Shown: piece after piece, positions 1 through 5,450 of the stretch
How positions within the stretch are numbered: the stretch's first letter is position 1
How the letters are laid out: the number at the start of each line of letters is the position of its first letter
Source: Phormidesmis priestleyi
GTDB taxonomy: Bacteria; Cyanobacteriota; Cyanobacteriia; Phormidesmidales; Phormidesmidaceae
Direction of reading: 5' to 3'
Length of the DNA: 10,917 bases
Assembly (NCBI GenBank): GCA_003242115.1
Contig: QBMP01000071.1
Span: 1-10,917, forward strand
Notes under the pieces: generated by a model
What the model was told of the DNA's origin: nothing
What the model saw: only the letters and a program-made list of their open reading frames with translations
The model's database searches: none
Made by a program: the position numbers and the translations under genes

Positions 1-1
1 A

Positions 2-1228
2 CTGGGCACAGGTCTGGCCATGCGGTTGCAGTATGAGCTACCCCCCCGCCCCCAAGACGTTACGAATCGATCGCTGCGAGTGGCGGCAGAGTACCGGGGC
101 GATCGATTCACTACCTTTGGTTCGCTCAGTCCCAGCCCCGACTGGCTCATGCTGTCAACCGCCTACAGTCAGCGCATTTTTGGTGACACGAGCTTGAATA
201 TCGGCGGCGGCTATCGCCTGGGGCGAGATGGCCCAGATAGCTATACCGCTAACCTGGGGCTGTCGCGATCGCTGGGCAACGGCCTCAGCGGCAGTGTCAC
301 CCTCAACCACAGCCTCGATCAGCAGGGCCAAGATGAAACTCGCGCCTTTTTAGGGCTGTCTTGGCTGATGCCGCAGCGCCGTCAGTCGGTGGCGCTCAAC
401 ACCACAGTGAGTAGCACAGAGACGATCAGCAATCGCCTGTCGTGGAGCCGCAGCCCTGAGCGCAGACTGCAAAGCCCTGGTCTAGCGCTCGATCTAAATC
501 GAGGGAGCCAGGGTTACGATCTGTCGGGGCGGCTGACCTACACCGACTATCGCTTTGATCTGGGCCTGACCCACGATGTCGCCTGGCCTACGGCGGCGGC
601 GGGGGCCAACAACAACAACAACAACATCAGCAACACCACTCGCCTCACCCTTGGTACCGCCCTGGTGTTTGCCGATGGCCACGTTGGCTGGTCGCGACCA
701 ATTACCAACAGCTTTGTGCTGGTGGTGCCGCGCGATCGCTGGCGGGGGCAAACCATTGGGGTCAACCCCAGCCAGGAGGGCTATGGGGCCGTAGTCGATG
801 GGTTTGGCCCAGCGGTGCTGCCCGATCTCCAGCCCTACTACGTCTCGCGGGTGCGGCTTGACGCTCCAGAGGCCCCCCTAGGCTACGACCTGGGAGCCGA
901 TGAGTATGTGATTATGCCCAGCTACCGCAGCGGTACGCTCATCATGGCCGGTACCGAAGCTTCGGCGTTTGTCCGGGGCGTGCTGGTGGATAAGGCCGGG
1001 GCACCTCTGGGGTTGCAGGCGGGCGAGGTCGTCTCGTTGTCAGACGCTGACTGGGTGACCCAGACCCTGTTTACTAACCGAAATGGTCGGTTTGCCCTGC
1101 TGGGGTTTACCTCAGGGCGTTATGAGATTAGACTGCGCGATCGCGCCCCCGTCCCCTTTGAGATCGCCCCCGACCAAGCGGGGCTGATCGATCTAGGCAC
1201 ACTGACAGTGCCAACTCTGTCACCTTAA
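2..1228 (+). CDS. Fimbrial outer-membrane usher protein (FimD/PapC type), C-terminal part, 5' truncated by window edge
   Basis: This is the C-terminal part of a chaperone-usher pathway usher, the outer-membrane beta-barrel that assembles and secretes pilus subunits handed over by a periplasmic chaperone. The frame is open to the left edge, so the ATG at 20 is probably internal; known ushers are about 800 residues and only about 409 are seen here. Residues 20-200 (from that ATG) are alternating polar/hydrophobic barrel strands rich in G, S, N, T and R. A usher-like segment with SFVLVVP and GYDLG follows at about 225-290. The last 90 residues form a small beta-sandwich resembling a carboxypeptidase-regulatory fold (NRNGRFALLGFTSGRYEIRL). 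Six consecutive AAC codons (608-625) encode an Asn run in a loop before a barrel strand. GC content is clearly higher than in the rest of the window. The other usher-locus genes (chaperone, subunits) must lie to the left, since nothing similar follows. Family identity rests on overall sequence character. Confidence 0.8.
   Translation: MGTGLAMRLQYELPPRPQDVTNRSLRVAAEYRGDRFTTFGSLSPSPDWLMLSTAYSQRIFGDTSLNIGGGYRLGRDGPDSYTANLGLSRSLGNGLSGSVTLNHSLDQQGQDETRAFLGLSWLMPQRRQSVALNTTVSSTETISNRLSWSRSPERRLQSPGLALDLNRGSQGYDLSGRLTYTDYRFDLGLTHDVAWPTAAAGANNNNNNISNTTRLTLGTALVFADGHVGWSRPITNSFVLVVPRDRWRGQTIGVNPSQEGYGAVVDGFGPAVLPDLQPYYVSRVRLDAPEAPLGYDLGADEYVIMPSYRSGTLIMAGTEASAFVRGVLVDKAGAPLGLQAGEVVSLSDADWVTQTLFTNRNGRFALLGFTSGRYEIRLRDRAPVPFEIAPDQAGLIDLGTLTVPTLSP
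608..625 (+). repeat. AAC trinucleotide run encoding six Asn
   Basis: Six perfect AAC codons inside the usher gene encode a poly-Asn stretch, preceded by a GCG/GGC-rich run encoding Ala-Ala-Ala-Gly-Ala. Homogeneous codon use suggests slippage-type expansion, and copy-number change in threes would keep the frame. Confidence 0.85.
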
Positions 1229-1274
1229 TCCACCCTGAATTCGGGATTGCGGGCCTGGTTCAAAAAAAGCCGAT

Positions 1275-1409
1275 TTAGGGTAACACTCGCAGCACAAAGT
1301 AGACCAGGCAGACGCCACGGGGCCGACCGCCTGGTTTGGCAGCGGGCAGCAGCGGTTCTATCAATTCAAACTGGGCTCGCGTCAAGTTGCTAGAGTATGC
1401 TTTTGTCAT
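1275..1409 (-). pseudogene. Remnant of IS5-type transposase, N-terminal 30 residues recognisable
   Basis: On the minus strand an ATG at 1409 opens a 44-codon frame beginning MTKAYSSNLTRAQFELIEPL and continuing LPAAKPGGRPRG. That is the typical N-terminus of IS5-family (IS1031/IS427-like) transposases found in many cyanobacteria. After the GGRPR motif the usual helix (about 25 residues ending in CQWR-LP) is collapsed to a dozen residues ending VLRVLP and then TAA. Internal deletions have therefore removed part of the domain, and the whole DDE catalytic core is missing. The fragment lies tail-to-tail with the usher gene. It is a dead element; movement would require an intact relative elsewhere. 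Identification rests on recall of the family N-terminus; a database alignment would confirm it and show the deletion points. Confidence 0.75.
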
Positions 1410-1410
1410 G

Positions 1411-1459
1411 GCTCACACGGGGCTAGAGATTAACTACTTTCAGCCTATACTGTGTGAGC
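1411..1459 (-). repeat. Inverted repeat next to the transposase start codon
   Basis: The 8-bp arms GCTCACAC (1411-1418) and GTGTGAGC (1452-1459) are perfect complements separated by 33 bases. The proximal arm lies one base upstream of the transposase ATG at 1409, so on minus-strand RNA the stem would abut the start codon. Hairpins that shield transposase initiation from read-through transcripts are known in several IS families. Here this role is an inference, and the element is dead. Confidence 0.5.
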
Positions 1460-1474
1460 TTTCTTGCTAAACTC

Positions 1475-1500
1475 GGGGCTTTTAAAACAACCTCTAAACG
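1475..1500. mobile_element. Possible terminal inverted-repeat end of the IS remnant
   Basis: GGGGCTTTTAAAACAACCTC lies about 70 bp upstream of the transposase ATG, where the 5' end of such elements is expected, and has the look of an IS5-group terminus. The matching other end was not found because the element's 3' half is gone. The composition change to AT-rich DNA starts about here, which fits an element boundary. This is tentative. Confidence 0.25.
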
Positions 1501-2149
1501 AGAAGACATATTTTTTTACCTCATATTAACTTTGCATACCGAACTTTTCTCGCAAAACCAAAATCAGCCATTTTACTGCCCCTTATTTGGCCGAAATTTG
1601 GGTATCTAACTGCATCGAAAGTCGCTAGGCCATGAATAAAGATTTCGTAGCTAGTCAGTGGAAGCAGCCCGTGCTAGTGGATCAGGATAATTAAAGAAGG
1701 TCGATATCATAGAAAATCTCCAAGTAAAGAATAGAGAGCAGCAGAAATAAGTTAGAACCAGTCATCGCTGATAAAAGAATGAAGAGAAAACAGAAAAAAG
1801 AAGAGGAAACACATCTATGACCAAGGCGAGAAGGGTCTATTGGTATATAACCGTTCAGTCTATGAAGCAGCTATGGCCACAGATGTGAGATGAGAGGAGT
1901 GAAAATCAATCATTGAGCCTTACTATTAATTAAAAATTGCTCTGAAGCCAATTAAAGAGAATAAAACTCAATAACGATTAAATATTAGATTAGAATCATT
2001 CCCAATAATGTGAGATTAACTTTTATTGCGACATGAATTATCAGCTCAGCTTTTCAGAGCCTTTGACGAACAATTTGATTGGTAAAGTAAGCGATATAGC
2101 CCTTGCTAGGCGGTGATTTTCTGTAAGGCCAACAGTGAATTCTGGCAGC

Positions 2150-2196
2150 AATCCATTTAAGCTATTAATAATTAAAATCAATAGCTTAAATGGATT
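2150..2196. repeat. 17-bp perfect inverted repeat with 13-nt loop
   Basis: AATCCATTTAAGCTATT (2150-2166) is perfectly complementary to 2180-2196, with a 13-base AT-rich loop. It is far longer than chance hairpins in this window. There is no clean T-run directly after either arm, and the nearest gene on either side is about 190 bp or more away. It could be a factor-assisted terminator, a MITE-like remnant or a protein-binding site. Its role is unknown. Confidence 0.8.
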
Positions 2197-2306
2197 TCGA
2201 TTAGAAAAAATCTATTTTTAGGGCTGTTTTGGGGAGGACTTTGCGGCGATCGCTCTGTCCTTATCCCTATCCTTATGTAGGTTATGGATGGCCTTCTACA
2301 CTGCTG

Positions 2307-2367
2307 AGATAGTCAGAGTGAGATAGTCCGAGTAAACAAGAGACTCGGACTATCCTTTAGACTATCT
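2307..2367 (-). terminator. Nested inverted repeat downstream of the pentapeptide gene, possible terminator
   Basis: The inner stem GATAGTCCGAGT (2322-2333) pairs perfectly with 2343-2354 across a 9-nt loop. An outer pair AGATAGTC (2307-2314) and GACTATCT (2360-2367) encloses it. It starts 20 bases past the stop of the minus-strand pentapeptide gene, where a terminator is expected, but there is no U-tract. The core heptamer GATAGTC occurs four times, twice in each orientation, so a protein-binding or processing site is an equally good reading. Confidence 0.4.
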
Positions 2368-2386
2368 TGTGAGCGCTTTACAGATC

Positions 2387-2911
2387 TCAACTAGCGCCCC
2401 ACGATACCCAGCTAGTAACGGAAAGTTGGGCATGGTTGGCGGTTACTAGGCCGTTGAGTGTAGCGCCGTCGTAGTCGGTGTTTTCGAGTTCCAAAGCGTC
2501 TACGCAGGCACCTGTAAGATCTGCATTAGACAAATTGGCGCCGCTCAATCGGACGTCGGTGAGATCAGCGCCACGCAAGTCAGCGCCTGTGAAATCGGCG
2601 GCTCGCAAATCAGCGCCCGTGAGGTTTGCTCCGATGAGAGTAGCCCCTCGCAGATCGGCTCCAATGAAGTTGATGCTTTGCAGGTTAGCACCGCTAAAGT
2701 TGGTGCCAACGAGTTCGGCATCGGTTAGGTTTGCGCCTCGCAAATTAGCTCTACTGAGATCGCTTTGGCTCAAATCAGAGCTGCTGAGGTCGCAGCAGCT
2801 AAAGTTAATGCCAACTAGATAGCTATGAGGTAAGGCGACGCCACGCAGGGAGGTAGCTGAAAAATCGCGATCGCCCCGGTTATATTCATGCAGAAGCTGT
2901 TGGAGATTCAT
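2387..2911 (-). CDS. Pentapeptide-repeat protein
   Basis: This is a 174-residue protein made largely of tandem pentapeptide repeats, A(D/N)LXX with L or F at the central position, from about residue 20 to 158 (runs such as LSRANLRGANLTDAELVGTN). Such repeats fold into a right-handed quadrilateral beta-helix. The family is greatly expanded in cyanobacteria and most members have no assigned function; some bacterial relatives mimic DNA and bind gyrase. There is no signal peptide or membrane segment, so it is probably cytosolic. The N-terminal 18 residues (MNLQQLLHEYNRGDRDFS) form a short polar cap typical of cyanobacterial members. The repeat loosens at 130-158 and ends in a non-repeat tail. The ATG at 2911 is supported by AGAGG ten bases upstream. 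It is alone on its strand, over 300 bp from the Mn-catalase gene, so probably monocistronic. Function cannot be assigned. Confidence 0.9.
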   Translation of the reverse strand: MNLQQLLHEYNRGDRDFSATSLRGVALPHSYLVGINFSCCDLSSSDLSQSDLSRANLRGANLTDAELVGTNFSGANLQSINFIGADLRGATLIGANLTGADLRAADFTGADLRGADLTDVRLSGANLSNADLTGACVDALELENTDYDGATLNGLVTANHAQLSVTSWVSWGAS

Positions 2912-2921
2912 AAGACAAGTG

Positions 2922-2926
2922 CCTCT
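2922..2926 (-). promoter_or_regulatory. Ribosome binding site of the pentapeptide gene
   Basis: AGAGG on the minus strand, ten bases before the ATG at 2911, supports this start. Several other genes in the window have no clear Shine-Dalgarno sequence. Confidence 0.5.
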
Positions 2927-3075
2927 TAAATGCGACCTTGTGCCGATTCGCCTGGGGTCGCGTGGTAGGTTGTGTAACCGTATCCCTTGACCTCTCTAGC
3001 CTACGCGAAAAATATGAAGTTTTTGTGAAGATGCGCATTTAATCCGGATAATATCGGCGACAGCTTCGGAGATGG

Positions 3076-3118
3076 AAATGGCTTCTAATCCCTTCTAATT
3101 CTAAGACAGAAGCCATTT
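3076..3118. repeat. 11-bp perfect inverted repeat
   Basis: AAATGGCTTCT (3076-3086) is the exact reverse complement of AGAAGCCATTT (3108-3118), with a 21-base loop. A further AAATGGCT lies at 3144-3151. It sits between two co-directional genes and has no T-tract, so terminator, attenuator or operator cannot be separated by sequence alone. Confidence 0.6.
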
Positions 3119-3213
3119 GGGTTGTCAATTGTCTGCGTTGTACAAATGGCTCAACACAGGGTCGTAGAAAATAGCTGTGGCGATCGCCTACTCATCAGGC
3201 AATCGGGTTTGGC

Positions 3214-3245
3214 CACTTACTGTTTGACGGCACTTACTGTTTGAC
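3214..3245. repeat. Tandem 17-bp duplication across the Mn-catalase stop codon
   Basis: The 15-mer CACTTACTGTTTGAC occurs at 3214-3228 and 3231-3245, a 17-bp period. On the minus strand each copy reads GTCAAACAG then TAA: the gene-proximal copy encodes the last residues VKQ and the stop, and the second copy repeats them just downstream. Confidence 0.85.
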
Positions 3246-3959
3246 CGATCGTTTATTGATTTCTTTCAATGGGTCAGCAATGTATCGAAAATTCTCATCA
3301 GAGTTCCAGGGACCGCGATGATCGCCGCCCTGAGTACCATTAGTAGACAAGTTGTAGTAGATATCGACCGTATCATCAGGCTGCACGTTACCAAAGAACG
3401 GATCGGTTAACTTACCCACTGATTCTAGGGCATTCATAAACATTTGCGTATGAGAAATCTCGCGCGTCAACAAATGTACTAGGGTTTCTTTCGTTCCGGC
3501 GTCGGGCGCAAGTTTGATGAGAGCTTCGTAGGTTTGGCGAGCACCCGCTTCAGCACCAATGTTAGCGCGCAGATCGCGAACAACATCACCGCCCTCGTTT
3601 AGGTAGGCGGCTGTCCAGGCAGAGCCTTGAGAGTCAAGGAAGTGAGGGCCAATGCCGCGCACCGCGAAAAGACTACTGTTAAAAGCAGCTTCTTGATTAG
3701 CTTGCTTTGCGTTCTTAGTATGCACTTCAATCAGCTTGCCAACCATTTCTAAGTGGCTAAACTCTTCAATGGCAATATCTTGCAGCATGTCTTTAATCTC
3801 TTCATTTTCGACATGAAAGGACTGAACCCAATACTGCAAAGCGGCGGTGAGTTCGCCCGTAGCACCGCCGAACTGCTCTAGTAAAAGCTGTGCAAATTGA
3901 GGATTAGGTTCATCTATTTTGACTTCTTTTGCAATTAACGCTTTCTTGTGAAAAAACAT
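3234..3959 (-). CDS. Manganese (non-haem) catalase
   Basis: This 241-residue protein of the dimanganese catalase family disproportionates hydrogen peroxide to water and oxygen, probably in the cytosol. The ferritin-like four-helix bundle is clear. Likely ligands of the Mn pair are E36 (GATGELTAALQY), E66 and H69 (IAIEEFSHLE), E137 (IGAEAGARQTYE) and H170 (TREISHTQMF), matching the spacing of characterised Mn-catalases. The C-terminal tail with TQGGDHRGPWN is typical of the family. Its length matches the short cyanobacterial type rather than the roughly 265-residue Lactobacillus enzyme. The ATG at 3959 is fixed by GGAGA nine bases upstream. The upstream neighbour (VOC protein) is 277 bp away, so it probably has its own promoter, although I saw no convincing -35/-10 pair. 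The stop region is duplicated just downstream. The specific substrate has not been shown, but all key residues are present. Confidence 0.93.
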   Translation of the reverse strand: MFFHKKALIAKEVKIDEPNPQFAQLLLEQFGGATGELTAALQYWVQSFHVENEEIKDMLQDIAIEEFSHLEMVGKLIEVHTKNAKQANQEAAFNSSLFAVRGIGPHFLDSQGSAWTAAYLNEGGDVVRDLRANIGAEAGARQTYEALIKLAPDAGTKETLVHLLTREISHTQMFMNALESVGKLTDPFFGNVQPDDTVDIYYNLSTNGTQGGDHRGPWNSDENFRYIADPLKEINKRSVKQ

Positions 3960-3968
3960 TCCTGAAAA

Positions 3969-3973
3969 TCTCC
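3969..3973 (-). promoter_or_regulatory. Ribosome binding site of the Mn-catalase gene
   Basis: GGAGA on the minus strand, nine bases before the ATG at 3959, is the strongest Shine-Dalgarno sequence in the window and decides the start. Confidence 0.65.
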
Positions 3974-4236
3974 AACGATGGTGAGTAAGCAGCAGTGCCT
4001 ATCTCAAAATTTAAGACTGACGCTGCCACAAAATTTCATAAACAACTTTACAAGCGTAGAAAACTTACCTGATCCTTTCCTCCACCTATGGAGACACCTA
4101 TTGAAAAATACTGCTTAAGTAATAGTGTGGCGAAGGTGTGGGCTTCAGAAGGTCGCTGTATGGGTAATTTAAAGTTCAAATTCAATCCTTGTTATTTCAG
4201 GCGATTAGTCCTTTCGCAGTATCCGAATTTTCTGTG

Positions 4237-4656
4237 CTATCCGTTGGAATCTGCGCCTACCATGTCTCCCATTTGGGTAAGCTCAATTAAGTTGCCATCA
4301 GGATCGCGCACGAGCGCCGACTTTACGCCCCAATCTGCAAAATTCCACGGCGGACTGACTGTTTCTACCCCTTTTGTTTTGAGATATTGGTAGGCTTCAT
4401 CTACATTGCTGACGCAAAAGCTAAGCGCGATACTGTCGCTTTTATGGTCGAAGGCGAAGTCAGTTCCGCTGCCAAAATGACCCGAAAACTGATCGCGGCT
4501 GAGTAAGGTGAGCTTAATGTCGTCGCTAGTCAGCTCACTGTAGTCATCAATTTCGGATGTAAAAGTGACTTCTAATCCTAAGACAGATGTGTAAAATTCA
4601 CGGCAGGCTGCGTAGTTTTCAACCAATAATCGGGTGTAGCTAAATTCAAAATTCAC
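4237..4656 (-). CDS. VOC-superfamily (glyoxalase/bleomycin-resistance fold) protein
   Basis: This is a single VOC domain of 139 residues from the GTG at 4656. It has the opening strand FSYTRLLV, the CREFYTSVLGLEVTF helix-strand, a central FCVSNVDEAYQYLKTKGV module, and the closing DPDGNLIELTQ signature. VOC proteins include glyoxalase I, dioxygenases and antibiotic-binding proteins. The usual N-terminal metal ligand is not obvious here, while the Glu of NLIEL is present, so reaction and substrate cannot be named. An in-frame GTG at 4698 would add 14 residues (MINIGARAIRDQQP). I prefer 4656 because family members start just before the first strand; neither start has a good Shine-Dalgarno sequence. 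Its neighbours are the Mn-catalase gene 277 bp downstream and a long spacer upstream with an AAGACT-containing inverted repeat. It is probably transcribed alone. Confidence 0.85.
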   Translation of the reverse strand: MNFEFSYTRLLVENYAACREFYTSVLGLEVTFTSEIDDYSELTSDDIKLTLLSRDQFSGHFGSGTDFAFDHKSDSIALSFCVSNVDEAYQYLKTKGVETVSPPWNFADWGVKSALVRDPDGNLIELTQMGDMVGADSNG

Positions 4657-4777
4657 GGGCTGCTGATCTCGTATGGCCCTAGCCCCAATGTTAATCACTA
4701 ATTGCGAAATCGGAGTGAGAGGGCTTTATCTCAAAAGGGATAAATTTCCGCAGTATTTTTGGCTTGCCGAAATGGTC

Positions 4778-4819
4778 TTAACTACAGTCTTGAAAGGCTC
4801 TTAATAAGACTATAGTTAA
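4778..4819. repeat. Imperfect 14-bp inverted repeat upstream of the VOC gene
   Basis: TTAACTACAGTCTT (4778-4791) and AAGACTATAGTTAA (4806-4819) are complementary except at one position, around a 14-base loop. It lies 80-120 bp upstream of the VOC start, so it could be an operator or a leader hairpin. Both arms carry the AAGACT hexamer that clusters in other spacers of the window. Confidence 0.6.
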
Positions 4820-5194
4820 TACTTGAAAGACTCGGATTGAGATTAAGCGACTTTAGCAAGACCCATTGCTCTGGACTTGCTGAAGTCTGATGCTGCTAGA
4901 GGCTGGAGGCCGCGATCGCGCTTAGCCATGCAAGACTTATCGGCACTTGTAGCAAAATGGCTACAGCGGCTATTCCCATTACCGCTGCTGAGAAAAATAT
5001 TGCCTTGATGACCTGCTATGCTTCTAAGGCTTAAGACTGAAGCTGAGGGCAATGAGCCTTAGAGAGGGCGGTAAATTTAGTCCAATTCTAGTCCTTAAAA
5101 ATATTTGAAAGCCCAAAACTCAATAAAATAAATGACTTTGACGCCTTGATTGTTTGCCGGGAACGCAACTAATCAGCCGTTGCTGGGCCATAGC

Positions 5195-5213
5195 CAATGG
5201 TCAATGGTCAATG
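5195..5213. repeat. Heptanucleotide tandem repeat (CAATGGT, 2.7 copies)
   Basis: CAATGGT, CAATGGT and CAATG stand head to tail in non-coding DNA. Short tandemly repeated heptamers of this kind (STRR sequences) are a known feature of filamentous cyanobacterial genomes and vary in copy number between strains. Confidence 0.7.
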
Positions 5214-5450
5214 CCGACGTCAGAGACTGCCTATTGGGTCTGGGCATTCGTTTAGATTTAATGACGCATCGTGATCGATCAATAATTAACTGATTTAGAT
5301 CGAAGTTTACGCAGCTTAGCTTTATTCCAGCCGAGCGATCGCCAACAATCCCTTTCATCTTGCCTAAATCTTATATTAAGACCAACATGAGCCCCAACGT
5401 AAGCCACAAAGACTCATATTGATACAGCTAGCCCAAACGTCAAGCAACTG

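Larger units (their letters stand above)
1229..2386. other. Gene-free spacer of about 1.15 kb, IS remnant at left, AT-rich at right
   Basis: No credible full-length gene is present. The left part (1275-1410) holds a transposase remnant in GC-rich sequence. From about 1460 the composition turns AT-rich, and 1695-1810 is markedly purine-rich on the plus strand. Two long inverted repeats (2150-2196 and 2307-2367) and only tiny open frames (13-23 codons) are seen. It looks like a recombination or insertion scar between the usher locus and the pentapeptide gene. Confidence 0.6.
2912..3233. other. Spacer between pentapeptide and Mn-catalase genes
   Basis: This 322-bp spacer should hold the pentapeptide promoter and the Mn-catalase 3' untranslated region, both transcribed leftward. 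It contains an 11-bp perfect inverted repeat (3076-3118), a weak hairpin 3' of the catalase (3182-3204, GAUUGCCU/AGGCGAUC on minus RNA with one G-U pair and no U-run), a HIP1 site near 3180, and a duplicated copy of the catalase stop region (3214-3228). No consensus -35/-10 pair stands out. Confidence 0.5.
4699..5450. other. Gene-poor 750-bp spacer
   Basis: There is no recognisable gene. From left to right it holds a 14-bp inverted repeat with one mismatch carrying AAGACT (4778-4819), a third AAGACT at 4827-4832, a HIP1 site near 4912, short open frames without homology or ribosome binding sites, TTAAGACTGA at 5031-5040 (also at 4011-4020), a heptanucleotide tandem repeat (5195-5213) and a second HIP1 site near 5335. 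It should contain the VOC promoter and the 3' end of the REC-kinase transcript. No tRNA-like or strong terminator structure was seen. Confidence 0.5.

Noticed and set aside
494..794. Several open frames on both strands inside the usher gene around the AAC run
   Set aside because: They are shadows of a GC-rich gene and of the trinucleotide repeat (poly-Val, poly-Leu, poly-Thr products), with no family resemblance.
1632..1694. 20-codon plus-strand frame (MNKDFVASQWKQPVLVDQDN)
   Set aside because: PVLVD recalls thioredoxin N-termini, but nothing follows in any frame and there is no ribosome binding site.
2478..2822. 114-codon plus-strand frame opposite the pentapeptide gene
   Set aside because: The regular repeat SAPxKxAP is the forced antisense reading of 15-bp pentapeptide codons and is a common artefact.
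4088..4393. 101-codon plus-strand frame across the catalase upstream region and VOC 3' end
   Set aside because: It overlaps the VOC gene antisense by half, shows no recognisable domain and reads as non-coding.
4896..4979. 27-residue hydrophobic mini-ORF (MGIAAVAILLQVPISLAWL...) on the minus strand
   Set aside because: I compared it by memory with small photosystem and cytochrome b6f subunits and found no match. There is no ribosome binding site, and it overlaps another weak frame.
4843..5052. 69-codon minus-strand frame in the spacer upstream of VOC
   Set aside because: There is no Shine-Dalgarno sequence and no recognisable motif, and it contains a HIP1 site that by itself keeps frames open. 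Possible but unsupported.
5173..5358. 61-codon minus-strand frame over the heptamer repeat
   Set aside because: It has low-quality composition and no homology signal, and its start overlaps repeats.
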